Made by a program: the position numbers and the translations under genes. A DNA stretch of 64,000 bases. Origin: Arabidopsis thaliana (Eukaryota > Streptophyta > Magnoliopsida > Brassicales > Brassicaceae). The notes beneath the pieces are model-generated. The model had not been told where the DNA came from and did no database searches. It saw nothing but the letters and a program-made list of their open reading frames with translations. The stretch spans positions 17,057,261 to 17,121,260 of the forward strand of contig NC_003074.8 in NCBI RefSeq assembly GCF_000001735.4, in the 5' to 3' direction. Positions 1 to 11,476 of the stretch are shown in pieces. Numbering within the stretch: the stretch's first letter is position 1; each line of letters opens with the position of its first letter.

Positions 1-331
1 GGAGGAGGGAATGATCTAAACGCTCAAATAGATCAAAATTTGGAGGGAGCAATGGATGACGTGAAGTGGATAGAAGACATGAGAGAAGAGCTGATGATGA
101 TAGAAAAGAACAAGTCGTGGCAAGCTGTGGAGAGACCAAGCAATTGGAGCAGATCAGTTGAGGACAAGAAAAGTACAAGTGGCTATGTCTTTACTCCTGG
201 ATTTGTTGGAATTCTAACAAGCAGAAGAACGTTGCTCAATCAACGAAAGAGGCGGAGCTCTTAAACACATCACGGTTCGAAGTTCTACGAGAAGAGCTAG
301 ATGTAATGATGAAGCCATGATCAAGGAGGAG
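1..331 (+). mobile_element. Ty1/Copia pol remnant, internally deleted
   Basis: This is the 3' end of a Copia retrotransposon that enters from outside the window. An open frame from 40 reads like the start of the reverse transcriptase (residues DDVKW, then EELMMIEKNKSW). It jumps directly to RNase H residues (EDKKSTSGYVF), so most of the RT/RNase H region is deleted. After a shift of frame near 215, Copia C-terminal residues follow (VAQSTKEAEL) to a stop at about 319. A purine-rich tract, AAGGAGGAG, lies directly before the LTR at 332. It is a dead element, identified by characteristic Copia motifs only. Confidence 0.8.
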
Positions 332-656
332 TGTTGGAAGTGATCAAGTCATCATCTTACTTTATTGTTTTAGAAGAGTCATATATTATATAGTTAAGTA
401 ACTGATTAATGTATATTCGTATCACACATCGAAGAGATACGAATATAATTGTTAACTACAAAACAGTTACATGTGTGTATGTGTCTCTACATTATGTTGT
501 CTTCTAGAGACGTGTCTCTTAGTGAAAGTGTGTCATGTAAACTATAAATATAGTTTGTATATCTAATAGAAGTGTGTGGTTTTCGTTTTACAAAAACAGA
601 GTGAAATATAGAGTAAGACAAAACAGAGTAAAATTTGTGTTGTCCGATCCTTAACA
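332..656 (+). mobile_element. Copia 3' LTR
   Basis: A 325 bp stretch starts TGTTGGAAGTGATC and ends CCTTAACA (TG...CA). It lies immediately after a polypurine tract that follows the pol remnant, which fixes it as a 3' LTR. A TATA-like stretch (ACTATAAATATAG) is near 541-553. The partner 5' LTR is outside the window, so age cannot be estimated here. Confidence 0.8.
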
Positions 657-980
657 ACTTTGAGAGTTCAAAGTTCTATATAAGATATGAGCCTCTCCAC
701 CTATTGTCAATTAGTTTTAGGTTGGAAGCTCACAGTCTAATATGGTATTAGATCCCAATCTGCACATACTCAACCCAATCCACATCGGTCCGACCCAATA
801 TTTGGCCCGTCGATCCATGCCCAAACATATAGAGATCAATAGCTGGAAGAGCCATCATCTCGAGTGAGTGTATTAGGGATATTATCTCACATTAAAAATT
901 GAGTAGGATCTTAAGTGATATATATAAGATATGAACCTCTCCACTCATTGTCAATTGGTTTTAGGTTAGAAGCCCAGACA
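657..980 (+). mobile_element. Degenerate Copia LTR remnants, two overlapping copies
   Basis: A motif of about 45 bp (beginning ATATAAGATATGA, continuing CCTCTCCACC, then TTAGGTTGGAAG) occurs at about 678-730 and again at about 921-972. After the first copy comes TATGGTATTAGA, a decayed form of the TGGTATCAGA primer-binding site used by Copia elements. This suggests a second, older Copia element whose LTR was partly duplicated. No coding sequence remains. Confidence 0.5.
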
Positions 981-1259
981 AAGTGTTACACAATCTGGTA
1001 GAATAACTAGAGAACATGAGGGAAATTTAAAATTTCGTTGCTCTCAGAAACCATCAAAATTTGATGTTTTAATTTAAAATTTTCAGAAATTTAGGGAACT
1101 GGCTCAAGAATATCTTGCACATATTAGATTAAAGTACATGATAAACAATTATAAAAAAAGTATTTCTTAATGATGTGGACGTCTTCGCGGGGGACAACAC
1201 CCTGTTTGCAAACGTAAGATACAAATTAATATTTATTTACGAACTCATAAATAATAAGA

Positions 1260-4060
1260 TTGTTGCTGTTTTGAGCGAATGAAGAAACAAAACAAGAGAT
1301 AAAAATTATCTCTTCTCTTTTGAATAAGACAAGAACGAAAATAACTTTTTATTGAATCTGAAACTTGTTAGTAATTACATGACTATACAATGAGTTTAAT
1401 AAGAAACAAACAGATACAACAACACAGTGAGTTGTGTCTCTGCATACTTGTGTTTCTTGACAAATACATAAAACCTTAATATAATTAGAAATTCAATTAT
1501 GAGAAATTTGCATAAATAACTAACAAAAACTTATTATTTAAGAAAGTAACATCAAACAAAAAAAAAGTTGATATGTTATGTATTTTCTGTATTAATGACA
1601 ATTTTGCCCTCTAAACTACATACACCTTTTATTTTCCTCTTCTCTATCTATTGCATATCACGTTGTCTCTTTCATTAGATTCTCCATTCTTCATGTGACA
1701 CAAAATGCTAGATTCTCTAACCTCACGAAAGGTCTCTCTTCCTGTTAAACTCTTTTCTTTGCAACCCGTTGAAAACACTAAATCTATTTATAACACAATA
1801 TTTGAGTTTGTAAATTATTAGTATTTTGCTCTCGTTATTTATTTGTTGATATGTGGGTTCTTTTTTCTCTCTCTCTCTACCTAGTAATCTCATTATATAT
1901 ATATAAATAAAATAAAAAACTAACTATAATTACATTACTAACAAGTAACAATTATTATTACACTACTATCTCCACCGCCATCGTCACCGTCTTCCCCACC
2001 AGTACCTTCACCACTACCGTCATTGCCGATACCATCGTCATCTCACTACTAACAATTAGTATTACCACATCAACGTCACCATTAGTGCCACAGCCACCAC
2101 TACCATCGTCATCGTTACCACCACTATTACTACTGTCAACGTCACCGCTACGGTTTACTTCAGTTATTTGGATTGCCAATGTTGTATCTATTAGGGTATA
2201 GTATTTTTTTGTCACAATGATTTAACTCGATCTTTTGGATTGTCTACGTATAGTTAATACTATGAGAATATGTACTAGATAACTATGAAATCGATAATAT
2301 TATACAAACTAATTATGAGCTACAGTAACATGTCGGAGAGATAGAGAAAATAACATATGTAACCTCCATTCAATTTTTCTCTCTTTTGTTTATCTTTCTC
2401 TCACCATCATTATTAAACCTCAAACTTGATCTTTCCACCATGGCACCATCATCATCAACACCACCCTCAACTCCACCGTCAGTACGATCTTTGTTTCCTC
2501 TGACATTGCAATAGAACTCTATAGAAAAAATTTACTAATCCTTTTAGTCATTTAGAATTCTCAATTTTCTTCCACCTCCATTGATTTCAAGAGCCACATG
2601 TCTTTTTCTACTCTTGCATATCTCTTTCACTTCCATATCCTCTTATTTCTCTCTGATTTCGATATTCTTTGTAACCCATCGTCATGTTCTACAATTACCA
2701 CACGAACCTGTGACTCATAAATTCGTTTCTTAGATCCAAAATCTGTATGAAAAATACAAGTAGTATTTTTGGAAATCATGCTAATAAAACAAATATCTAT
2801 ATATTTATCAATATTTCGTGAGATCTAACAAAATCTCATGTATTTTAAGTAATTTTCATGTTATTTAACAAAATACATATACTTTTCTTTTAGATACATG
2901 TTATTTTCACTTAAAACCGTGTTTCTTTAGAATTGTCATATTCTATATCAATTCTATTAACCAAAAATAGATTGAAAAATACAAGTAGTATTTTTGAAAA
3001 ACATGTTATTAAAACAAATATCTATATATTTATCAACATTTCACAAGATTCAACAGAGTTACATGTATTTTTACGTAATCACATGTAATTTTTAAAATTC
3101 TCATGTTTTTTTTGTTTTTTCTTGATCTCCACCACTAGAGATCTTTTATCTTTGGTTTGATCTTCTCCATCACCACTTCCTCTGCAACCATCATCATCAT
3201 ATAGAGTTATCAACATCAATCACCACCGCCTTTACCAAATTTGTTATAACATTCGGTTCTTCATTACGGCCACCTCCGTAACCTCATCGTCACTTTCATT
3301 CGAATCACTTCCACCATGGTATCTATTTTTGCTCCCCTAATCTTTCACCACCATTGCTTCCTCTGAAACCACCATCATTTCTATACCACATTCATCATGG
3401 TTCTAAGACCATTGTACCGCTTTCACCATCGGAGCTAATTTTTCTTCACCGAATCTTTACACCAACTTACAAAGCAAATATATCATTTTATAAAAACTAT
3501 AATTTCAGAAGGTTAATTGGTCTTTTACTCACCCCTACCCCACCATAAAAAGAGTCATTTACCCAACATTTCTGACATATAGTTATTTTCTTAATTATGA
3601 TGTCAAATTTGGCTATCTACTAATAACACCCTAATATTATTTAGTTTTATTCTATACTATTTTATTTGTATGTTTTAGATAAATATTATTCACTTTTTTA
3701 GATAATTTGTATTAGATTTTAAAATTTTAAATCATGTTATACTCAGAAAAAAATCTATGTTTTTATAAAACTATTGCAAGATTTAATCAGTTATTTTTTT
3801 AAGTTTAATTCAACAAGCAAAATCATTTGGGGTAATATTAGTTTGGCCATATCATCACTATTTTCTCTCTTCTTCTACACATGTCACTACGTACTCTTTC
3901 TTTTTCCACTGCACGTGTCTTTCACTGCTGTACAATTTTTTGTCTTTTCACTAATCCAATATATTACTTTCTTAATATTTTTGAATAAAATACTATATTC
4001 TTAATTATATATTGGATTTTGATTAGTTTTGCAATTCACCCTTCAATTATCTACCAACAA
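1260..4060. mobile_element. Unclassified ~2.8 kb insertion without recognisable genes
   Basis: The right copy of the duplication runs straight through here (near 20625), so about 2.8 kb was inserted, flanked by similar short sequences (AAGATTG on the left, AAAATTG on the right). The content is AT-rich. Stretches at about 1955-2160, 2430-2490 and 3150-3400 are rich in CAC/CAT/ACC triplets, and the short open frames there are low complexity. No terminal inverted repeats or LTR pair are visible. A Mutator-type element without inverted repeats is possible but unproven. Confidence 0.5.
2741..3100. repeat. Two ~140 bp direct repeats
   Basis: Sequence from about 2741 (containing AAAATACAAGTAGTATTTTT and AAATATCTATATATTTATCA) recurs from about 2960 with scattered differences. 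The copies are separated by about 75 bp and lie inside the unclassified insertion. Confidence 0.7.
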
Positions 4061-4126
4061 AAATTGCCTCCTAACTCTAAATGTAAAAAAAAAAAATTGG
4101 CTTCAAAAACGAATAATACATGATCA

Positions 4127-5968
4127 CTAGATTTTAACCCGCGGTATACCGCGGGACGATTTATTTTTTAAAAATAATATATATTAAAATTTGCAAATTT
4201 TATTTTTATAAAATATTTATATTTTACAGTTTATAATTGTTATTAAGTAAGGCTATACCACGAATCTATGAGACAATTGTTAAAAAACTGAAGTTGTAAC
4301 CCCTATTAAAACAACATATTAATAATATTTTAAAATTTTATAAATATTGATTCAAATACATCCACCATATAACCCAATTCCAAAATAAAACCCGTTCTAT
4401 AATTTCTTTACCCGTCCCGTGATTTTTTTTTTAAAGTACTAATTTTTAAAATTTAAGAATTATTTTTTATAGATAAAAGTTTTGCAAATTATATCATTCT
4501 CTAATACATTTATATTTTATATATGGTAACATTATACATACCACATAACATTTTTGGTTTTATATAATCTTTTCTAAATTAAGATGATTTGATATGTTTA
4601 ATATTAGTGGTCTTAAAAAATAATAAATTAAAGATTTAACCCGTATTGAAACGGTGTATTAATTATATTTTACTTTTTTATTAATGTTGATTCAAAAACC
4701 CGTCACTCCAAATCTATCTTGCCAAAAAGCCATTTATTTTATTAATATTAATTTTATTAATGATATGATTCTGAATTATAATCTAAATATTTTAGCTAAT
4801 AACATAGGAGTATACCATTTTTATTTAATAGGGGAATGTACCATATGAACCGAATGCACTTTTACCCAAATCCACCAAAAAAGTCTTGTAAAAATACTAT
4901 AGAGATAAGAAACGATAGTCGGTTTTGATAGGTATAAGATTAGCAAATATATTAGTTAGCTTAAATTAGTTAAAGAATACAAATTAAAAATATATATTAT
5001 ACTTTATTCGAATATAGTATCAAAACTTATATAACACAGAGATTTGATAAAATTTTAATTGTTGAATACTTTTTTTTGTGCTAATTTTTATGTGATTAAG
5101 ATTTAATTTAAGATTTAATTGATTTTGTATATAAAATATTAAAAGTAAACTGTGAGTTGTATATGTTTTGTTGATATTATCTATATTTTTTAGTGTTTAA
5201 GATTATACACTTGTAGTTTGATTGTTAATTTAAGAGTTTCACATGTAGTATACCATCTTGTATTAATATCGATCTAAACCCGTCAATTCTAGGATTTTTC
5301 AGCTTGCATTAAAAATTGAATCACATCATACACATAAAAAAATCTAATATATTATTAATTATTGTATTATATAAGATTATAAATTTTCAATATAATATGT
5401 ATGAAATTGAATATAAATATTTCAAATTATGACCCGTTACTCAGTAGAAAGTTTTCTTAAATCTATTTTTCACCCGTTATAATATTTTTTCATGTATTGA
5501 ACAGTTTATATTCGTTTTCAAAAATTCAAATTATGGCATATGCGAAAAAACTCTAATTATTTTTTTATAATGATGATATTATTTTTCGCAAAAATAGAAT
5601 CATATATAGATGAGAAGTGAACTATAATAATTAATAAAAAATTAATATGATAATTTAGATATCAAATCTAATTTGTTGATTTTAATAGGTTACTTTTTTG
5701 GAAATTAATAATGTATTTCGTTTTTCTAATTAAATTAAATTAATTAAAATTTAGATATCAAATCTTATATGTTGATTTTGATTGGTTATTATTTTTGAAA
5801 ATTAATAATGTATTTCGTTTTTTAATTAAATTAGTAATTGACTTTTTAATCTTTAAAGAGATAAATTAATTTACTCTTTAAAATTTTATTTCTAATGACA
5901 TACTTATGTAATTACTTACAAAAATTAAGGTTATATTTAAAATGTACTTCCCAAATAATATAGTAGGA
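4127..5968 (-). mobile_element. Non-autonomous Helitron, minus orientation
   Basis: On the minus strand the element begins TCCTACTATATTATTTGGGA and ends with the 18 bp perfect palindrome CCCGCGGTATACCGCGGG (4138-4155), ten bases, then CTAG. It lies between host A (4126) and T (5969), as expected for Helitron insertion between A and T. The right copy of the duplication lacks this 1.84 kb block, which supports both borders. No helicase or Rep coding sequence is visible, so it depends on a partner. Confidence 0.85.
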
Positions 5969-6164
5969 TGAATAATCCATTTTTTTCCATGTCAACATTT
6001 CTTCACCTCTCGTGTTAGTTAGTAGTTCCGTACTATTGTAGACCACTTGGATATCATACTTCACGTATAACTAACAATAAAAAAAAGGCTTATTGTCCAC
6101 TAAAAACGTACTTAATCCTTAAATTCTTTTTGCGTCTTAGTTACAGCGATGCTAGTAACGGTGA

Positions 6165-6927
6165 CTAGTCTACTTTATTTGCTATTGCGGTTTGGTGTGG
6201 ATGGAAGTGGCGGTGCAGCAATGTTTTCGGGGATAACAGGAAATGCAGTGATAGGGTGCTTTTTATCAAGGATGTAGCTGCGGAGGTTTCGTTAGCTACC
6301 ACGAGAGAAGGAACTAAGGCCGTCGACTACTCGAGTTAATATGCAGATCCGTTGGATGGCTCCTATAGAGGGTTGGTACAAAATGAACACAGATGGCGCC
6401 TCTCGCGGGAACCCAGGTGTAGCGTCTGCGGGTGGGGTGCTACGGAATAGCGCGGGAGAATGGTGTGGGGGATTTGCGGTTCATATTGGGAGGTGTTCGG
6501 CGCCATTAGCGGAGTTGTGGGGTGTGTACTATGGGTTGTATATGGCCTGGGCCAAACAACTTACGCACTTGGAGTTGGAAGTGGATTCGGAGGTGGTCGT
6601 AAGCTTCCTCAAGGCAGGGATAGGTGAGACTCATCCCTTGTCTTTCCTGGTACGTTTGTGCCAAGGCTTTTTATTAAAGGACTGGCAAGTCCGTATTTCT
6701 CACGTATATCGGGAAGCTAACAGTCTAGCTGACGGGTTAGCTAACCATGCGTTCTCTTTGTCGTTGGGTCTTCATGTTTTTGATGAGGTTCCGATTTCTG
6801 TAGTCACGCTGTTTAGCAAGGATAATAACGGGCCTGCGCGCCTAAGACAACTTCGTTTGTAATTTTTTCTATTTAGTTCTTAATAAAATCCGGGGATTTT
6901 CCCCGGTGATTCACCAAAAAAAAAAAA
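6165..6927 (+). mobile_element. 5'-truncated LINE (non-LTR retrotransposon)
   Basis: The insertion is flanked by an 11 bp target duplication, AGTAACGGTGA, at 6154-6164 and 6928-6938, and ends in a poly(A) run at 6915-6928. It holds only the 3' end of a plant L1-type element: a fragment with residues WCGWKWRCSNVFG upstream, then an RNase H domain. The upstream part and the RNase H part are in different frames. The right copy of the duplication has the empty site near 22513. Confidence 0.9.
6341..6862 (+). pseudogene. LINE-encoded RNase H domain, 173 aa fragment
   Basis: This frame encodes the C-terminal RNase H domain found at the end of many plant L1-type LINE polyproteins, which would digest RNA in the RNA-DNA hybrid. 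Motifs in order are NTDGASRGNP (first catalytic Asp), AELWGVYYGL (Glu), LEVDSEVVV (Asp), and HVYREANSLADGLAN, the last motif with its Asp. The real polyprotein started upstream, and the methionine at 6341 is only the first one in frame. A one-base shift near 6335 separates it from the upstream coding fragment, and the endonuclease and RT are missing, so it is a dead remnant. Its GC content is clearly higher than that of its surroundings. Confidence 0.85.
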
Positions 6928-7052
6928 AGTAACGGTGATGACAATTTTGATTTCAAAATATTTGGGTTTTTTTTTCTCTCCCATTTTACCACTTTTTCAT
7001 ATTCATATTACATTGTGTAGAAATTATTCATATGAGCGTTTGCTAATATTTT

Positions 7053-9622
7053 CAGGACTGGTCGAGCGATTCACTGCCAAAATTGTGAATTTTGTGCTTA
7101 CAAGATCTTCCCAACTCGGAAATGAATCTCATATTTCAACGATTGTTGCTGGTACTCCTAGATACCTTTTGATACCGAGTAAGAATTTTAAATTAACAAG
7201 TGGAATCTTTTAGTCGATGCTATACTATCCTAGATGTGAACTTCACCATGCCATGCCATGTTGAAATTTGTGTCCATATTCATATTAGTTGGTAAAATAA
7301 TGGGCACATGAATCATACTACATATTATTGTCTTGCCAGATATTACAGAACGGTTCGGTTGGCTGAGATGAGCAATGTCTACAGCTTCGGGATTGTGTTA
7401 TTGGAGATGATGACAAACCAACGTGTGATTGACCAAAACCGTGAAAAGCGACACATAACAGAATGGGTAGCTTTAGTGCTTAACAGAGGAGACATTACCA
7501 AGATCATGGATCCTAATCTTTACGGCGATTACAACTCAAATTCTGTTTGGAAAGCTCTTGAATTGGCTATGTCATGTGCAAACCCATCTTCCGAAAAACG
7601 ACCAAGCATGTCCCAAGTTATCAGCGTACTAACAGAGTGTCTTAGAGCATCTCCAATGGAGAGAACCCCTCCATGGGCTCTCTCCATTTTTATATGATTA
7701 AATTTTCTAAAAAATGTATAAGAGAGCTTTTGGTTTGTTTTTTTAGTTTTTCGTACTCTAATGATAAGCTCTCTGACTCGGGTTCTCTGAAAAATACAAA
7801 TTATTTTAAAATTATTTTATTTCATATAACTTTGTTATTATTGCAAATCAGAAAATATTAAACATACATTATTTTGAAACGTTTTAAAAAATTGTGCAAA
7901 TAAAAAAAAAGTGTTTTGTCTATGTAAAAACAAGAAATGTTGTTTGTGTTTTTGTAAAAAAGAAAGTGTTTTTCTTTTGTAAAATCAAGAATAAATGTTG
8001 TTTGGGTCTTTGTAAAAAAAAAGAAGAAGTGTTGTTTGTGTAGAAGTGTAAAACAAGAAGAAAAGGTTTTGTTTGAAATAATATGTACAATCATGCAATA
8101 CGGTTCCTTTTGGTACAAGACATTCAAAATGAGGTATCTTTCAATATAGTACAAGACATTATATTTCAAGAACTGCAATATCTCCTCACCGTGTCCTTTA
8201 TCACCTAAAGCGGCACCAAATTTCCTGAACTAAAATTGTCAATTAAATCACCCAATTTGATCTTTACAATAGGTTTCTGAAACAAAGTCACTATCATCCT
8301 TAGATTTTCAGCACCATAACTTTTCTTCTTCCTACTACCTTCTCTAATAAAGAACTACCAAAATATTACTAAACCAACATACAAAGATCCAACAGCTCCA
8401 ATATCAACAATTTTATTAAATACTACTGAAGGTCATGCCTCAAGAAAACTCCTCCATAACTCTTCTTTCAAGTCAATCAAAATACTATCAAGCAAGCAAG
8501 TAAACCTTGATCTTATCCCCTTTATGGGGCTTGTACTGTAAAATAAGAAAAAATCAAAGTAACTGCATCAACCAATAGAGTATGCAGGGAAAGCGTAACT
8601 TATTTCGTAAACTGAAGTTCCCATAACCATAACTACATCACAAAAAGGAAAGCATGAATAAGATAAACAGAGAAATCTTGAGAAGAAATCGATTAAATTT
8701 AGAATAGAGTTTCATATTAGAATTTAGAATCGTACTAGTAATGCCGACACTCCAATAAGTCCACCATGGTGCTCCACCGTTACCAGCATTTGACCAGAGC
8801 TTGATCACTGGCCATTATCATATTACAGACAAATACAACATTTTCAGCTCCATTAGTCTGTATTCGATGATAACAAAATAGAGATGGAAATGAACAAGTG
8901 CTCCTAAATTGATTCAATCACATAACATATGCAAACAAATCACGACTGATTTTTATGATTGAAAACAGAACAGATTAAATTCAAGCCAAATCCGAGAAAG
9001 TCAAAACGATTCAAACTAATATATCTATCAATATTGCCAAAACGTAATCATACAAACCTATAAACCTTAAACGTAATCATACAAAGCAAACTATAGCCGA
9101 TTTGCTATGCCGTCAACCATTACTCTACAAATCAGATTTGTTATTCTGCGATTTCACCCAACTTCTGCCGATGGTCATTAGCGTTGATGAATCCGGCGTT
9201 GGAAACCTCAGATAACACGCCAACAAACAATCACCATCGTCAATTCATCGGCTTATCAAGAGTTCACCGGTCGCGCGAGAGAGAAAGAAAATCGATTTCG
9301 GACAAAACAATGAAGACTACGCGTTTTAATTTTTTTCTTTTGTTAAAAGAAGACAACCAATAAATATAGGACACGTGTCCGCCTCTCTGCTTCCCTCATA
9401 AACTCTCTTCAGAGAAACGCCTCTCTCGTTTTCTTTTCGTTTTGATTTATTTTTAATCAAAAAAATCAAGAGAGCCTTTGAAAAATAGCTTTAAAGCCCA
9501 GCGTTAGAGATGCTCTTACTTCTAAAAACTTGATGAGAAATAAGAATCATGACATGGAATCTGATAGTTCCCTTGAACTAACCAAGAGCTTTGATACAGA
9601 AGTTGTCCCTCGTGCTAGGTAG
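7053..9622 (+). pseudogene. Receptor kinase pseudogene (truncated copy of the gene at 21128-23424)
   Basis: Only the last two exons of a receptor-like kinase survive. The first (about 7053-7180) has lost some 65 bp including the HRD catalytic loop, and its DFG codons are mutated. The last exon (from about 7340) reads [19 protein letters not shown] and is nearly identical to 23016-23424, but is split at 7645 by a Harbinger-type insertion. The rest (SSLELTKSF-like end and stop) continues at 9519-9622. The promoter-proximal half of the gene is deleted. No functional kinase can be made. It might be transcribed, but nothing here shows that. Confidence 0.9.
7645..9515. mobile_element. PIF/Harbinger-type non-autonomous element
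   Basis: The terminal inverted repeats GAGCATCTCCAA and GAGCATCTCTAA (the second from the right end) are bounded by a 3 bp duplication, TTA, at 7642-7644 and 9516-9518. That is the target preference of the PIF/Harbinger superfamily. The intact paralogous exon at 23314 shows the empty site exactly. No transposase is visible. On the minus strand a short open stretch after a good acceptor (8535 to 8488, residues YKPHKGDKIKVYLLA, then stop) could be a captured last exon, but this is weak. Confidence 0.85.
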
Positions 9623-10423
9623 CTTTTGCAAAGAAGCCTCGTATGTTTGAAGTGTTTCTTGGCTTGTGGTATGATTCTTTGGTCAAATAAGTCCTTAAAC
9701 TTTTTGTTTTGAGATATCATAACTAAAAAACAAGGGAGGAGCAGTCCTTTAATCTTGTTTTTCTCTCTTGTATGGGAAATTGTTGTTTGCAATTTCGTTC
9801 CAGATTCATTGGCTATTTATTTCTTTAAACAAAAACTTATAGCCAACAATCATATTGGCTGCAAAAAGAAGAAAATGATGCTACAAATGTCTCTTGAATT
9901 TTCTTTTATTTGATATGACTTTTCATCGTTATTAAAAGAGACAAAGCCTGAGTTACCCTCAACACCATGAAAAGACTAAGTGTTGTTCATGATACATCTG
10001 GTTTATTATGCTGCCTTCAATGTTTTCTTATTGGCCATCAAATGGCCGCTCCATGTGATAGCTCGATTGACCTCTTGGCATGAATTTATCTTTGCTGGTT
10101 TCCTTTTTTTTTTTACTCTTTTTATCCCATCTTAGTTCCCTCCATGGACAAGATCCAACAAATTTCAACACCTAAAAATGACTACAATATGAATATGCAA
10201 TGCATGTTTAATGACGATAAAAGACAAAATATAACTAAAATGCAATGAAACCAAGAAAATGGTGAAAATCTAAGAGTTAAACTAGGTAAAATACAAACAC
10301 ATCAATTTCCCATACTTGCCTTTTTATTTGTAATCAAACAAACAATGCAACAAATTTTTTTATGAAAAAGGTTTAAAAGTGGAGAGTTATAACCAAAATG
10401 CGTAGCTTACCATTTCTAAGCTC

Positions 10424-11475
10424 GAGATGAAAGATCTTGGAAAGACAAAATTTTGTCTAGGATTACAGATTGAGCACCTGAAGAATGGAATCCTTGTGTA
10501 TCAAATGACATACACAGAAAATGTGCTTAAGAGATTCTCTCTAGACAAAGCACATCCGTTGAGTAGCCCAATGATTGTAAGAACACTTGATGTGGATAAA
10601 GATCCATTCCGTCCTCGAGAAGAAAATGAAGAAATTCTTGGCCCTGAAGTACCATACTTAAGTGCAATAGGAGCATTAATGTACCTTGCTAGTCATACAA
10701 GACCTGATACATTTTCGGTGAATTTGTTAGCAAGATTTAGCTCATGCCCAACTCGAAGGCACGAGAATGGGATCAAACATCTCCTTAGATACTTGCATGG
10801 TACAAAAGATATGGGTATATTCTTCTGTAACTCGTCCAAAGAAGACTTGATTGGTTTTGCAGATGCAGGATATCTATCTGATCCTCAAAATGGTCGATCA
10901 CAAACAGGATATGTGTTCACCTACGGTGGTACTCCTATTTATTGGCGTTCTATGAAGCAAACCATTGCAGCCACTTCCTCTAACCATGTAGAGATTTTGG
11001 CTATCCATGAAGCTAGTCACGAATGTGTATGGTTAAGGTCAATTATCCATCATATACGAGGAGATTGTGGCATACTTACAGGAAAAGAAGTCCCTACGGT
11101 CATGCACGAGGATAATGCAGCATGTATCTCACAACTGAAGAAAGGATACATCAAAAGTGACAAAATCAAACATATTGTACCGAAATTTTTCTTCACCCCT
11201 GATCTACAGAAGGATGGCGAGGTACTTGTCACACAGATTCGTTCAAGCGAGAATTTGGCAGATTTATCTACCAAGGCGCTACCAACTGCTACTTTTAAGA
11301 AGTTATTCCAAAAGCTCGGATTGCGTCGTCTCAAAGATTTGTGATGTATTCATGAGGGGGAATAGATGCGCTACACTCTTTTTCTCTTAACCATAGTTTT
11401 TTCCAGTGGATTTTTTTGGTAAGGTTTTTTAATGAGGTAGCATTACATGCACATTTGCAATTCCTTTATATAATA
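10424..11475 (+). mobile_element. Copia fragment: end of pol plus start of 3' LTR
   Basis: The fragment starts abruptly inside reverse transcriptase, at the point where similarity to the right duplication copy stops. After the pol stop codon a tract with GAGGGGGAA (about 11354-11362) is followed by the LTR-like start TGCGCTACACTC. The LTR is cut off at about 11475 by the next Helitron. Both ends are therefore truncated. Confidence 0.8.
10427..11344 (+). pseudogene. Copia reverse transcriptase C-terminus and RNase H, 305 aa
   Basis: This is an open frame for the end of a Ty1/Copia polyprotein. It contains the last RT segment (MKDLGKTKFCLGLQIEH, then YLSAIGALMYLASHTRPD) followed by RNase H motifs: GFADAGYLSD (catalytic Asp), AATSSNHVEILAIHEA (Glu) and HEDNAACISQL (Asp), then a His-rich end (KSDKIKHI). 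Gag, protease, integrase and the catalytic RT motifs are absent, so it cannot act alone. That 305 codons remain open suggests recent truncation. The methionine at 10427 is an internal residue of the polyprotein, not a true start. Confidence 0.88.
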
Positions 11476-11476
11476 A

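Larger units (their letters stand above)
975..10420 (+). repeat. Left copy of a segmental duplication of the middle receptor kinase locus
   Basis: Blocks of this region are collinear with 20350-24235. 975-1259 matches about 20350-20625, 4066-4126 matches about 20640-20700, 5975-6140 matches about 20785-20975, 6927-7644 matches about 22518-23315, and 9519-10420 matches about 23316-24225. The last block is nearly identical, so the duplication is fairly recent or gene conversion has acted. The gaps are an unclassified insertion, a Helitron, a deletion covering the promoter through the kinase N-lobe, a LINE and a Harbinger-type element. Comparison with the uninterrupted right copy is what sets the insertion borders. 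Confidence 0.85.

Noticed and set aside
1958-2215. 85-codon minus-strand open frame
   Set aside because: Made of GAC/GGT/GTG triplet runs (low complexity) within an insertion; no start context or family feature.
7858-8178. 106-codon minus-strand open frame rich in Phe and Tyr
   Set aside because: Arises from A/G-rich repeats (AAAAAGAAAG, GTTTTTGTAAA) inside the Harbinger-type element.
11050-11334. 94-codon minus-strand open frame
   Set aside because: Antisense shadow of the Copia RNase H frame.
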